Assembly (NCBI RefSeq): GCF_042682745.1 | Contig: NZ_JBHUIO010000002.1 | Location: 1,116,001-1,180,000 of the forward strand | Length of the DNA stretch: 64,000 nt | DNA from: Tumebacillus_A lipolyticus | Lineage (GTDB): Bacteria > Bacillota > Bacilli > Tumebacillales > Tumebacillaceae | Direction: 5' to 3' | In this document: positions 24,299 through 33,667 of the stretch, one piece after another | Numbering within the stretch: the stretch's first letter is position 1 | Layout: the number at the start of each line of letters is the position of its first letter | Program-made: the position numbers and the translations under genes | The notes under the pieces: generated by a model | The model's input: only the letters and a program-made list of their open reading frames with translations | Databases searched by the model: none | Told to the model about the DNA's origin: nothing

Positions 24299-24532
24299 TT
24301 ATACTGCGACTACTTCTCTGATCTCAGGAACAGATGCGCGGATCGTGCGCTCGATGCCCATCTTCAGGGTCATCGTGCTCATCGGGCAACCGCCGCAAGC
24401 GCCAGTCATGCGGATTTGCGCGATGCCAGTCTCACCGTCTACTTCAACCAGTTCAGCATCGCCGCCGTCCGCTTGCAGACCTGGGCGAATCTTGTCGAGT
24501 GCTTCTTGAACGCGTGTGCGAAGATCTTCCAT
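24299..24532 (-). CDS. NifU C-terminal-domain (Nfu) Fe-S carrier
   Basis: 77 residues consisting of one Nfu domain with the cluster-binding C-G-G-C in T-G-A-C-G-G-C-P-M. Such proteins carry [4Fe-4S] clusters to target enzymes (YutI in B. subtilis is of this kind). The start is the ATG at 24532 with ATGGAGG upstream rather than the ATG five codons earlier, which is part of that site. Confidence 0.92.
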   Translation of the reverse strand: MEDLRTRVQEALDKIRPGLQADGGDAELVEVDGETGIAQIRMTGACGGCPMSTMTLKMGIERTIRASVPEIREVVAV

Positions 24533-24724
24533 CGTGAATGCCTCCATTTCGTTCTTCCAATTGTCATTCTGTGCATACGCAACTAGTATAGGCGGAAGAA
24601 ATACCGCTCATTCGATGCGCCGCACCTTGTTTTTATTTTACCCTAGTATAGAAAACGTGGGAAGGATTGTATGTGACCTGTGTTACATCTCTTTTTCTAT
24701 TCTATTCGCACCGAACGCGATTGT

Positions 24725-25372
24725 TCACCGTTTTCCTTCCCATTCCTCATAAAATTGTTCCAAGAAAGCTTCCATCACCTGATGTCGCCCCTCCGCCATC
24801 CGCTTGGCATACGGCGTGTTCATCAGCTCTTTGAGCTTGAGCAGCTTTTCATAAAAATGGTTGATCGCGGTCGACTTGCCCTTGCGGTACTCCTCGCGGG
24901 TCATGGCGGTGCGCGGCTTCAGATGCGGATCGTGCGCCAGCTGTCCCTTTGCCCCCGAATAGGCGAACGTGCGGGCGATTCCGACCGCCCCGAGCGCATC
25001 GAGACGATCCGCATCCTGCACGACCGCACCTTCCAGCGTGCGCATGCCTGAACGGTCGCCCCCTTTGAACGACATCGTCGAGATGATCTCCATCACGTGC
25101 TCGATCACCGCTTCGTCTGCGCCCTGTCGCGCCAGCCATCCCCGCACCTTGGCCAATCCGACCGCTTCGCTCTCGTTCAGCTTCTCATCGGCGATGTCGT
25201 GCAGGAGCGCCGCCAACTCGACGACCAAAAGGTCGGCACCCTCCGCTTCGCCAATTTTTTTGGCCGTCTGCCACACTCGATAGATATGCCAGTAATCATG
25301 ACCTGAGCTATCCTGCCCCAATTCTTCCTGCACATACCGCTCGGCTGCTAAGATGATCTCTCTTTGCTTCAT
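24725..25372 (-). CDS. HD-domain phosphohydrolase (YpgQ/YedJ-like)
   Basis: 215 residues. The metal-binding pattern of HD enzymes is present: H-D-Y-W-H near residue 25, the central L-L-H-D-I-A-D near 57 and a distal D-A-D-R-L-D-A. Close relatives such as B. subtilis YpgQ hydrolyse nucleotide triphosphates to monophosphate and pyrophosphate. The substrate here is not proven. It has no close partner gene; about 190 bases separate it from the Nfu gene. Confidence 0.85.
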   Translation of the reverse strand: MKQREIILAAERYVQEELGQDSSGHDYWHIYRVWQTAKKIGEAEGADLLVVELAALLHDIADEKLNESEAVGLAKVRGWLARQGADEAVIEHVMEIISTMSFKGGDRSGMRTLEGAVVQDADRLDALGAVGIARTFAYSGAKGQLAHDPHLKPRTAMTREEYRKGKSTAINHFYEKLLKLKELMNTPYAKRMAEGRHQVMEAFLEQFYEEWEGKR

Positions 25373-25492
25373 CGCTCTTCCTCCTGCGTGCGTCTGCTGT
25401 GATTTCGTCTCCGATCGCGAGCGCTCTCCGCTACCAGTTTACCAGTTTTTGTGCAGGGTGCAACATTCACTGCCGCCGAAGAACGACAGCGG

Positions 25493-26263
25493 TCATTCCC
25501 CCTCCCCGCTCGCCTCCGCGTCCTTGTCTCCTTCCCCCTCCTCATCTTTCAGCTTGGGCAGGGTGATCGACGGCAGCGGCATCTGCTGGCTCGACGTGGT
25601 GGAACCGACCGTCTCCCCTTTGGCGTTAAACACCATCTGCGGCACATCGCCGACCAAAAAGAGATAGGCGATCGGCACTTTCGTCCGCACTTCTGACGGG
25701 GTGGTCGCAAACGGGACGATCACCGACGTATGGACATCGATATCAAGATAGAGGATGTGCACCGTCTGGTTGATCCCCTCCTCCTTCGTCTCCCATCCGA
25801 TCTCCGACTTGACGTTGCCGACCGGCTCGATCGTCACCGGGATGTCTGGGCCAAACTGGGACAGAAAGGGCGAGCCGACCGCCTGCCCGACCGGGATGTA
25901 CATCTTTTTCTCCTGCAGGTTCTGCAAGACGCCCTGAATGCTTTTCGTCACTTCGTTTTGAATGCGCGACGCTTCGACCATATTAAAGTATCCGGCCGTC
26001 ACCTTGCCGCCGCTATTCGTCTTCAAATCGATCAGCTTGCTGTAGTTCGTCTCCTCGGAGATCCGCTCGACGATCGAGTTGTTGATCGCCTCTGTCGCGA
26101 TGTGCCGCGAGTTCTCCTCCGCCACTTTGATAAAGGTGGGACGCAGGTTGTGCTCCACAAAATAGATGCTCTGCAAGATGAAGAACACGAACAGGACGAG
26201 CAGGGAGAACAGGATCAAGCGCCAGTTGAGTCGCTTCTTCGCACCTCTGATCTTCATCGCCAT
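25493..26263 (-). CDS. yunB: Sporulation protein YunB
   Basis: 256 residues. A cytoplasmic K/R-rich start is followed by one membrane segment (about residues 14-34), then an extracytoplasmic domain with the YunB run H-N-L-R-P-T-F and E-A-I-N-N-S-I. The last 25 residues are a Glu/Asp-rich tail, not usual in shorter homologues. YunB is needed for efficient sporulation in B. subtilis, but its biochemical role is unknown. The ATG at 26263 follows GGAGGAAG; the longer frame upstream runs into the riboswitch region and is spurious. Confidence 0.87.
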   Translation of the reverse strand: MAMKIRGAKKRLNWRLILFSLLVLFVFFILQSIYFVEHNLRPTFIKVAEENSRHIATEAINNSIVERISEETNYSKLIDLKTNSGGKVTAGYFNMVEASRIQNEVTKSIQGVLQNLQEKKMYIPVGQAVGSPFLSQFGPDIPVTIEPVGNVKSEIGWETKEEGINQTVHILYLDIDVHTSVIVPFATTPSEVRTKVPIAYLFLVGDVPQMVFNAKGETVGSTTSSQQMPLPSITLPKLKDEEGEGDKDAEASGEGE

Positions 26264-26319
26264 CCCGCTTCCTCCTCTCCTCGTACTCATCTCTATGCGG
26301 ACGATCATCAAACAATCCA

Positions 26320-26349
26320 TTGACACATCCCTTTCAAAGGTGATAGTAT
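26320..26349 (+). promoter_or_regulatory. Sigma-A promoter of the SAM riboswitch-metH unit
   Basis: TTGACA (26320-26325) and TAGTAT (26344-26349) are spaced by 18 bases and lie just upstream of the riboswitch. Confidence 0.85.
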
Positions 26350-26365
26350 CAGTCCAACAACATAA

Positions 26366-26529
26366 GGAACTCTTATCCAGAGAGGCGGAGGGAACTGGCC
26401 CTGTGAAGCCTCGGCAACCTTTTTGATCAGGTGCTAATTCCAGCAAAGCAATTCGCTTTGGCAGATAAGAGAGGACTCGTAGGAAAACGTACACTACCCT
26501 CTTCTTGGCAGCCGAGAAGAGGTTTTTTT
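26366..26529 (+). promoter_or_regulatory. SAM-I (S-box) riboswitch with terminator
   Basis: The P1 stem pairs CTCTTATC (26370-26377) with GATAAGAG (26464-26471). Inside are the conserved GAGGGAACTGGCCC, GAAGCCTCGGCAACC and GGTGCTAATTCC segments of SAM-I aptamers. A terminator hairpin (26498-26522) followed by seven T's is the off-switch. Binding of S-adenosylmethionine would stop transcription before metH. Confidence 0.97.
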
Positions 26530-26558
26530 ATGCCCGAATCAGAGGAGGAACCACCAGT

Positions 26559-29500
26559 ATGAGCTCAGTGCCGATACAGACCCAACTCACCCGCAAGATC
26601 CTCATCCTCGATGGAGCGATGGGAACGATGCTACAGCAGGAAAACTTGACCCCCGACGACTTTGGCGGCGACGAATTAGACGGGTGCAACGAGAATCTCG
26701 TCCTGACGCGTCCCGATGTGATTCAGAAAATTCATGAAGCATACTTAGAAGCGGGCGCCGACATCATCGAGACCAACACGTTCGGCGCTACCTCGCTCGT
26801 GCTGGCCGAATACGATCTCGCCGCCAAGACGGACGAGATCAACCGCGAGGCTGTTCGACTCGCCAGAGCGGCGGTCGCCAACTACTCGACACCAGAATGG
26901 CCGCGCTATGTGGCCGGCGCGATCGGTCCGACGACCAAGTCGCTGTCGGTGACCGGAGGGGTCACGTTCGACGAGTTGGTCGCGACCTATTATCAACAGG
27001 CGCGAGCGCTGGTGGAGGCGGGCGCAGACGTGCTGCTCTTGGAGACGATCCAGGACACGCTGAACGTCAAGGCGGCCAGCATCGGCGTGCGCCGCGCCTT
27101 CGAGGAGCTCGGGCAGGAACTTCCGGTGATGATCTCCGGCACGATCGAGCCGATGGGCACGACGCTCGCCGGGCAGAACATCGAATCGTTCTACATCTCC
27201 TTGGAGCACCTGCGCCCGATCTCGATCGGCCTGAACTGCGCGACCGGACCGGAGTTTATGCGCGATCATCTGCGCTCCCTGTCGGAGCTCGCCCAGTGTG
27301 CCGTCTCCTGCTATCCGAACGCCGGGCTGCCCGACGAGGACGGTCACTACCATGAGACGCCGCAAGGGTTGGCCAAAAAGCTGCGCGGCTTTGCGGAAAA
27401 GGGCTGGCTGAACATCGCCGGGGGCTGTTGTGGCACCACGCCCGCCCACATCCGCGCGCTTCACGAAGAGTTGAGCACCGTGACCCCGCGCACCGCGCAA
27501 CAGTCGCACGCGCCTGCCGTCTCCGGCATCGAGACGGTGTTTGTCGAGCCGGACAACCGTCCGCTGATCGTCGGCGAGCGAACCAACGTGCTCGGCTCGC
27601 GCAAGTTTCGCAACCTGATCGTCGAAGGCAAATATGAGGAAGCGTCCGAGGTTGCCCGCGCCCAGGTGAAGAAAGGTGCTCACGTGATCGACGTCTGTCT
27701 GCAGGACCCGGACAGAGACGAGCATCAGGACATGGAGTCGTTCCTCAACTTCGTAACCAAAAAGATCAAGACGCCGCTGATGATCGACTCGACCGATCCG
27801 ACCGTCTTCGATCTGGCGCTCAAACATGTGCAAGGCAAAGCGATCCTCAACTCGATCAACCTAGAGGATGGCGAAGAGAAGTTTGCCGAGGTCGTTCCGT
27901 TGATCAAGCGCTATGGCGCCGCTGTGGTCGTCGGCACGATCGACGAGCAGGGCATGGCGGTCACTCGCGAACGCAAGCTGGAAGTGGCCAAGCGCTCCTA
28001 CGATCTGCTGGTCGGCAAATACGGAATGAATCCTCAAGATCTGATCTTCGACCCGCTGGTCTTCCCCTGCGGCACTGGCGATGAGCAGTACATCGGGTCC
28101 GCCCCCGAGACGATCGAGGGCATTCGCCTGATCAAAGAAGCGCTGCCCGAATGTCAGACGATCCTCGGGGTCTCCAACGTTTCTTTCGGCTTGCCGGGCG
28201 CCGGCCGCGAAGTGCTGAACGCGGTGTTCCTCTATCACTGCACCAAGGCGGGGCTCGACTATGCGATCGTCAACTCCGAGAAGCTGGAGCGCTACGCCTC
28301 GATCCCGGAAGAAGAGCGCAAGATGTCTGAGGAGTTGCTCTTCCAGATCGACGATGAGAAATTGGCCCGCTTCACCGCGTTCTACCGCGAGAAAAAGGTG
28401 ACGACGACCGTCGCCGTCTCCACGATGACGCTTGAAGAGCGGCTGGCCAACTACGTGGTGGAGGGGAGCAAAGAGGGGCTGATCCCAGACCTCGAAGCGG
28501 CGCTCGCCACCTATGCGCCGCTCGACATCATCAACGGGCCGCTGATGACGGGGATGGAAGAGGTAGGTCGGCTGTTCAACCTGAACGAGCTGATCGTCGC
28601 CGAAGTCCTGCAGAGCGCCGAGGTGATGAAAGCGGCCGTCGCGTTCCTCGAACCGTTTATGGAGAAGCAAGACGGTTCGCGAAAAGGAAAGATTCTGCTC
28701 GCCACCGTCAAAGGCGATGTGCACGACATCGGGAAAAACCTGGTCGAGATCATCCTGTCCAACAACGGATTTGAAGTGGTCAACCTCGGCATCAAAGTTC
28801 CGCCCGATCAGCTGATCAAAGCTTGTCGCGAAGAGCGTCCCGATGCGATCGGCCTCTCCGGTCTGCTCGTCAAGTCGGCCCAACAGATGGTGATCACCGC
28901 CCAGGACCTGCGAGCAGCAGGCATCGACGTCCCCCTGCTCGTCGGGGGCGCTGCGCTGACCCGGAAGTTTACGTCCAACCGCATCATGCCGGAGTACCGC
29001 GGGCTTGTGCTCTATGCGAAAGACGCGATGGACGGGCTCGACCTGGCCAACCGCCTGACCAAGCCGGAAGAGCGCGAACTGTTGGCCCAGAAGCAATTGG
29101 AAGCGCAGGATGCGCAGAGCTTGACGACGGCCGAACCGGAAGTGTCGAGCGAGCCGCTCACGAAGGAGGTGCGCTCCTCGATCCAGCATGTAGGACCGGT
29201 GCTTCCCGCACCAGACTTTGAGCGCCACGTGTTGCGCGACTATCCGATCTCCCACCTGCACCCCTACCTGAACATGAGGATGCTGCTCGGCAAGCATCTC
29301 GGGCTGAAGGGCAATGTGGAGCAGCTGCTCGCAAGCGGTGATCCGAAAGCGACAGAGCTGCAGGCGGTGGTCGAGGAGCTGTTGGCGCTGGCCAAGTCGG
29401 AGGGCATCATCCGTCCTCAGGGCATGTACCGCTTCTTCCCTGCCCAATCGGCAGGCGACGAGATTCGCATCTATGACCCAGCAGACACTTCAAAAGTGTT

Positions 29501-29993
29501 GGAGACGTTCCGCTTTCCGCGTCAGCAACAGGAGCCTCATCTGTGCCTGAGCGATTTTCTCCGCCCGGTGGAGAGCGGTGAGATGGATGCGGTCGGCTTC
29601 CTCGTCGTCACCGCTGGGGAAGGCATTCATCGCCTGGCGAACGAGTGGAAAGAAGCGGGCAACTATCTCCGCTCACACTGCCTGCAAGCGCTCGCCCTCG
29701 AACTGGCAGAAGCGTTTGCGGAGCGCGTGCATCATATGATGCGCGACGCTTGGGGCATTTCAGATGCGCCCGACATGACGATGCAGGAGCGGTTTGGCGC
29801 TCGCTACCAAGGCATCCGAGTATCGTTCGGCTATCCAGCCTGTCCCAACTTGGAAGATCAAGCGCCGCTCTTCCGCCTGCTTCGCCCGCAGGACATCGGC
29901 GTTGAGCTGACAGAGGGATGCATGATGGACCCGGAAGCGAGCGTTTCGGCGATGGTCTTCTCCCACCCGCAAGCGCGGTATTTTAACGCGTAA
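26559..29993 (+). CDS. metH: Cobalamin-dependent methionine synthase
   Basis: 1144 residues with all four MetH parts. The homocysteine domain (about 10-310) has zinc cysteines in N-C-A-T-G and G-G-C-C-G-T-T. The methyltetrahydrofolate-binding domain follows (about 340-600), then the B12 module (about 630-870). The cobalt-binding His is in G-D-V-H-D-I-G-K-N (His722). The C-terminal SAM-dependent reactivation domain (about 890-1140) carries F-G-Y-P-A-C-P. It transfers a methyl group from methyltetrahydrofolate to homocysteine. AGAGGAGGAACC precedes the ATG at 26559. It is controlled by the SAM riboswitch just upstream. Confidence 0.97.
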   Translation: MSSVPIQTQLTRKILILDGAMGTMLQQENLTPDDFGGDELDGCNENLVLTRPDVIQKIHEAYLEAGADIIETNTFGATSLVLAEYDLAAKTDEINREAVRLARAAVANYSTPEWPRYVAGAIGPTTKSLSVTGGVTFDELVATYYQQARALVEAGADVLLLETIQDTLNVKAASIGVRRAFEELGQELPVMISGTIEPMGTTLAGQNIESFYISLEHLRPISIGLNCATGPEFMRDHLRSLSELAQCAVSCYPNAGLPDEDGHYHETPQGLAKKLRGFAEKGWLNIAGGCCGTTPAHIRALHEELSTVTPRTAQQSHAPAVSGIETVFVEPDNRPLIVGERTNVLGSRKFRNLIVEGKYEEASEVARAQVKKGAHVIDVCLQDPDRDEHQDMESFLNFVTKKIKTPLMIDSTDPTVFDLALKHVQGKAILNSINLEDGEEKFAEVVPLIKRYGAAVVVGTIDEQGMAVTRERKLEVAKRSYDLLVGKYGMNPQDLIFDPLVFPCGTGDEQYIGSAPETIEGIRLIKEALPECQTILGVSNVSFGLPGAGREVLNAVFLYHCTKAGLDYAIVNSEKLERYASIPEEERKMSEELLFQIDDEKLARFTAFYREKKVTTTVAVSTMTLEERLANYVVEGSKEGLIPDLEAALATYAPLDIINGPLMTGMEEVGRLFNLNELIVAEVLQSAEVMKAAVAFLEPFMEKQDGSRKGKILLATVKGDVHDIGKNLVEIILSNNGFEVVNLGIKVPPDQLIKACREERPDAIGLSGLLVKSAQQMVITAQDLRAAGIDVPLLVGGAALTRKFTSNRIMPEYRGLVLYAKDAMDGLDLANRLTKPEERELLAQKQLEAQDAQSLTTAEPEVSSEPLTKEVRSSIQHVGPVLPAPDFERHVLRDYPISHLHPYLNMRMLLGKHLGLKGNVEQLLASGDPKATELQAVVEELLALAKSEGIIRPQGMYRFFPAQSAGDEIRIYDPADTSKVLETFRFPRQQQEPHLCLSDFLRPVESGEMDAVGFLVVTAGEGIHRLANEWKEAGNYLRSHCLQALALELAEAFAERVHHMMRDAWGISDAPDMTMQERFGARYQGIRVSFGYPACPNLEDQAPLFRLLRPQDIGVELTEGCMMDPEASVSAMVFSHPQARYFNA

Positions 29994-30003
29994 TGATCGA
30001 CTC

Positions 30004-30085
30004 AAAACAACACAAGGCACTCCCTCGTTATTGCGAAGGAGTGCCTTGTTTCATTCTCGCGCCTGCCTCTCCTTTATCCCGAACG
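30004..30085 (+). repeat. 82-bp direct repeat, left copy, containing the metH terminator
   Basis: An 82-base segment repeated at 30824-30905 with an exact offset of 820 bases and roughly 85% identity by eye. Each copy holds a terminator hairpin (ACAAGGCACTCC stem, then TTGTTT) plus a shared CCTGCCTCTCC...ATCCCGAACG tail. Here the hairpin lies just after the metH stop. Confidence 0.88.
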
Positions 30086-30310
30086 CTTCACATACAGAGC
30101 GACAAAAGAGTGACCGCTTCACTGATCGACTTGTATGATGCGAACAACGATGGGATGGATACACGAAGTTATGCTTTCTCTGATCTTTACAAGGCGATGT
30201 ATGCGAATTATAATAGCAACTTCAGTGAATATTGGACAAAGTGGAAATTCTTGGGTTCCGACTATAATGCGAGATATTCGCTAAGTCAAAATTCGGTCAA
30301 CTATTACTAG
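30086..30310 (+). pseudogene. 3' remnant of a secreted-protein gene
   Basis: An open frame ends at 30310 and encodes about 70 residues ending Y-S-L-S-Q-N-S-V-N-Y-Y. It has an acidic D-A-N-N-D-G-M-D segment and aromatic S-E-Y-W-T-K-W-K-F. This looks like the tail of a larger extracellular protein, perhaps a peptidase, though I cannot name the family. There is no start codon with a ribosome site. The frame simply runs back into the direct repeat, so the 5' part has been lost at the repeat boundary. The DNA is more AT-rich than its neighbours. Confidence 0.6.
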
Positions 30311-30331
30311 TCAATCGTTCGGAGGTGCGGT

Positions 30332-30802
30332 ATGAAAAGTCGAAATCGTATGATTTTATGGGGAGTAGGCGTTCTATTCATCGGAGTTCTGTTGATCGTC
30401 TTTACGACCTATAACCAAAAATCTAGACCCGTTGTACCGCCAACACCTCCTGAGTTCTTCAAGCTGCAAGCGGCGATGCAGAATTCGGTAGTAACAGAAG
30501 GAAAAGCTGATGGAACGATTCAAGTTATTTTGCAGTTGCTCCAACCGACTGAAAAAGAGATTGTACTGAACGCGAGCCTATCAAGTGATCAGATTGATCC
30601 CATCGAGGAGAAACGTTTATATCAGGGGATGATGGACCCGATGCAAAGTTTGCAGTTCAGTTTCCCATTTGAGGATCTCCCCATCGGCAAATACAAACTG
30701 TATGTGCAAGCTCTCTCTAATTTCTCAGACGTGCAAAGATGGGGTGGAGATCATACCTATTACTTCCAAGTTACTGACAATAATGTCGTAACGGGATGGT
30801 GA
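30332..30802 (+). CDS. Membrane-anchored protein of unknown function
   Basis: 156 residues. A positively charged start (K-S-R-N-R) and one membrane segment (about 8-27) are followed by a Pro-rich linker and a mainly beta extracytoplasmic domain. That domain ends Y-Y-F-Q-V-T-D-N-N and resembles a small Ig-like fold. No family is recognised. GGAGG lies 9 bases upstream of the ATG. It follows the truncated secreted-protein gene by 21 bases and was probably its operon partner. Both sit between the two 82-bp repeats, in AT-rich DNA that suggests transfer or rearrangement. Confidence 0.75.
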   Translation: MKSRNRMILWGVGVLFIGVLLIVFTTYNQKSRPVVPPTPPEFFKLQAAMQNSVVTEGKADGTIQVILQLLQPTEKEIVLNASLSSDQIDPIEEKRLYQGMMDPMQSLQFSFPFEDLPIGKYKLYVQALSNFSDVQRWGGDHTYYFQVTDNNVVTGW

Positions 30803-30823
30803 CCGTTTCTTCCAGTAGGCGCA

Positions 30824-30905
30824 AGAACAAAACAAGGCACTCCCTCGATCTAGCGAAGGAGTGCCTTGTTTTGTTCTACCCCCTGCCTCTCCCCCATCCC
30901 GAACG
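30824..30905 (+). repeat. 82-bp direct repeat, right copy, containing a terminator
   Basis: The partner of 30004-30085. Its hairpin (AACAAGGCACTCC with its complement, then TTTTG) ends the membrane-protein gene. The copies differ mainly in the hairpin loop and the stretch just after it. Confidence 0.88.
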
Positions 30906-30950
30906 AGCGGAAGGCAGTAGCAGGTGCAGGTGAGGAGTATCCGTTCCCGC

Positions 30951-31601
30951 TCAGTAGTTCTGACTTGCGAACATCTGTTGCTGGAAGGCCGGCTGCTGCG
31001 CACTCGGCTGGCCATACGCTTGGAGCATCGAGTTCATCGTGTGGTTCGCCAATTGCGGCACCTGATAGTAGCCTTTGTAATTGGCGAACTGGAACAGTTC
31101 GTACGCCATCTCCTGACAGGTGTTCGCAGATGTTGCATGGAACTGGCGAAGGGCTGGATTGGCACTTTCCAGCGCGGCGTTCATGCAGGTGAGCGCCCCC
31201 AGCTTGTGCACGTTGAGCGCGACAGAGGCGATCGCCTGGTCGGAGAGGCGAGTCGTCTGCGGATTGGGCGGTTGAAACTGCGGATTGTGCAGACCGATCT
31301 GCAGCTGCTCATAGACGTTCGTCTGCGGCGTATGCGGTACGCTTGGCTGATAGCCGTGGCTGATCAACACGTTGACGCCCTGCTGATAACACTGCACCAT
31401 GCGACGTTGCTGGTTGCTCAAAATATCGCGAAGGTGCGCATCTTGACACATGTTGATCAAGACGCCGTACAGTTCGATGTTCGTACACTCGGCGGACAGT
31501 GTCTCCTGTGTCGCTAAAAACTCATGTGCGCCATAGCGCATCCCCTGTTGTTGTCCCTGTTGTTGTCCCTGTGATTGACCTTGTTGCTGAAAGCGGTTCA
31601 T
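30951..31601 (-). CDS. CotF-family spore coat protein
   Basis: 216 residues. A Gln/Gly-rich start is followed by a ferritin-like helical region typical of CotF-type coat proteins (E-F-L-A-T-Q-E-T-L near residue 27). The C-terminus is again Gln-rich. Such proteins are deposited in the spore coat during late sporulation. There is no membrane segment or signal peptide, as expected for a mother-cell coat protein. Confidence 0.8.
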   Translation of the reverse strand: MNRFQQQGQSQGQQQGQQQGMRYGAHEFLATQETLSAECTNIELYGVLINMCQDAHLRDILSNQQRRMVQCYQQGVNVLISHGYQPSVPHTPQTNVYEQLQIGLHNPQFQPPNPQTTRLSDQAIASVALNVHKLGALTCMNAALESANPALRQFHATSANTCQEMAYELFQFANYKGYYQVPQLANHTMNSMLQAYGQPSAQQPAFQQQMFASQNY

Positions 31602-31672
31602 TCTTGGAAAGCACCTCCAAACAGATTCGACCCTTTCCTAGAATGCCAGATCTCACCCTTCCTTATGCGAAT

Positions 31673-31712
31673 AAAAAACACCTTGTGCCGATCGAATCGA
31701 CACAAGGTGTTC
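31673..31712 (-). terminator. Intrinsic terminator of pepF
   Basis: On the minus strand a 12-bp core stem (AACACCTTGTGT with its partner) is followed by TTTTTT, 5 bases after the pepF stop. Confidence 0.88.
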
Positions 31713-31716
31713 GCGA

Positions 31717-33516
31717 TTACTTCGTCGCCTTTTTGCCTGCGGTCAAGCGCAGGAACTCTTCCGCATCGGCCACGGTGATATCGACTGCGCCCTGCCAGAA
31801 CTCCGGCTGGGTCAGGTCGACGCCGAGGTGCTTTTTCGCCAGCTCCTCGACAGTCATGCTCGCCGTGTCGCGGAGCAGCGCCACATATTTGTCCGCAAAG
31901 GACGATCCTTCCTGAAGCGCCAGCGCATAGACGCCTGTCGAGAACAGGTATCCGAACGTGTAGGGGAAGTTGTAGAACGGCACCGTCGTCGAATAGAAAT
32001 GCAGTTTCGATGCCCAGAAGCGCGGATGGTACAGTTCGAGCGAATCGCGATACGCCTTCTTCTGCGCCTCCACCATCAGCTCGTTCAGTCGCTCTGCGCT
32101 GACCAGCCCTTTTTTGCGCTCATCATAGAAGTTGTTTTCGAACATGAAGCGCGAATGGATGTCCATGTACATCGCGATCGAACCGGACACCTTCTCCTCA
32201 AGCAGCGCGATCTTCTCGTCATCAGACTTCGCATTGCGCACCGCGGCCGACGTGACCAGCGTTTCAGCAAACGTCGAAGCGGTCTCCGCCACGTTCATCG
32301 CGTACAGGCGGGAGAAGTACGGCATGTCGCCCATCACATGCGAATGGTAGGCATGGCCGAGCTCATGCGCCAGCGTCGAAACGGCGCCCATCGAGTCATC
32401 GTAGGTCATGAAGATGCGGGTCTCATTTTTGCCGGGGAACGACGTGCAGAATCCACCTGGGCGTTTGCCAGGGCGATCTTCCGCCTCGATCCAACGGTTC
32501 TCAAACGCCTTTCTGGCGAACTCCGCAAAGTCGGGCGAGAACTGTTCGAACTGGTCGACGATAAATTGCGCTCCCTCGTCGTACGTATAGGAGGTGTTCG
32601 AAGAGGAGGTCGGCGCGTACAGGTCGTAGTAGCTCAGCTTCTCAACGCCGATCAGCTCCGCTTTGCGTTCGAGGAACTTGACGAACACGTCTTTGTTCTT
32701 GTCGATCACATCCCACATCACATCGAGCGTAGCCCGAGACATGCGGTTGATGTCACACGGCTCCTTCAAGATCGAATCCCAGCCGCGCGACTTGTACAGC
32801 GCCCAGCGGAAGCCGCCGAGATGGTTCAAATTGCTGGCAAAGAGCTCTTCGCTCGCCGCAAACGCTTCTTCCCAAGCGGCAAACGCCTTTTCGCGCACCG
32901 CGCGGTCAGGCGTGCCGGAGTACATGTTCTGCGCCTGCCCGACCGACAGTTCCTTCACTTCGCCGTCCATCTCCACCTTGATCGCCATGCGGCCGATCAG
33001 CGTGTTGTACAGCGTGCCCCACGCCTGATAGCCATCGACGCCGAGAACGCCAGCCAGAGCTTCCATCTCCGGTGCCATCTTCTCCTTGGCGCGCAGGCGG
33101 CGCTCCTCCAGCCAGAAGGCGAAAGGCTGTACCGCCTCAGATGCCAGCAGCTGTTGCCATGCGCTCTCCTCGGCGTCCAAGATCTGCTTGTCGAGCACAG
33201 TCATCGCCGCGCCGAGCGCAGCAGACAGCTTGGTGATGCGACCACTCACGATCTTCGCCTGCAGGTCTTTCACATCTTGCGCCAACAGGCAGCTGGCAAA
33301 GCTGGTCGCATAGCGCAGCGCAGAGTTAACTTCCTGCGTGGTCGCCAGAACTTCAATCCACGCTTCAACGCTGTCCGACTTCTGAAGCGATGCGATCTTT
33401 GCAGGCAATGCTTCGATCCGCCCCTCGACCTGATCGAGGTGGGCAACAAGCGCCGGAGACTCCGAACCGCCTGCAAAAATCGGTTCCAAGTTCCATGTTG
33501 GATTCAATTTTTCCAT
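31717..33516 (-). CDS. pepF: Oligoendopeptidase F (M3 family)
   Basis: 599 residues, full length. The zinc-binding motif H-E-L-G-H-A-Y-H is followed by the third ligand region E-T-A-S-T-F-A-E. M3 oligopeptidases of this kind hydrolyse peptides of about 7-17 residues in the cytoplasm. A TTG one codon earlier opens the frame, but the ATG at 33516 with GTGAGG 8 bases upstream is the likely start. Confidence 0.95.
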   Translation of the reverse strand: MEKLNPTWNLEPIFAGGSESPALVAHLDQVEGRIEALPAKIASLQKSDSVEAWIEVLATTQEVNSALRYATSFASCLLAQDVKDLQAKIVSGRITKLSAALGAAMTVLDKQILDAEESAWQQLLASEAVQPFAFWLEERRLRAKEKMAPEMEALAGVLGVDGYQAWGTLYNTLIGRMAIKVEMDGEVKELSVGQAQNMYSGTPDRAVREKAFAAWEEAFAASEELFASNLNHLGGFRWALYKSRGWDSILKEPCDINRMSRATLDVMWDVIDKNKDVFVKFLERKAELIGVEKLSYYDLYAPTSSSNTSYTYDEGAQFIVDQFEQFSPDFAEFARKAFENRWIEAEDRPGKRPGGFCTSFPGKNETRIFMTYDDSMGAVSTLAHELGHAYHSHVMGDMPYFSRLYAMNVAETASTFAETLVTSAAVRNAKSDDEKIALLEEKVSGSIAMYMDIHSRFMFENNFYDERKKGLVSAERLNELMVEAQKKAYRDSLELYHPRFWASKLHFYSTTVPFYNFPYTFGYLFSTGVYALALQEGSSFADKYVALLRDTASMTVEELAKKHLGVDLTQPEFWQGAVDITVADAEEFLRLTAGKKATK

Positions 33517-33667
33517 CAAAAAAACCTCACTTTGTTGGCTATGTAATTCTTCTTCTCATCATAACACAGTTCACCGCACAGGCGATCATGAATCTGCATA
33601 CTTTTCAAATAATTCCCTGTTAACACGTTCAGCACCGCCGCTTTCCGCCCAGCCAGCTCCCTGTTGA

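Noticed and set aside
30004..30905. 82-bp repeats as ends of an insertion sequence
   Set aside because: They are direct, not inverted, contain terminators, and no transposase gene lies between them.
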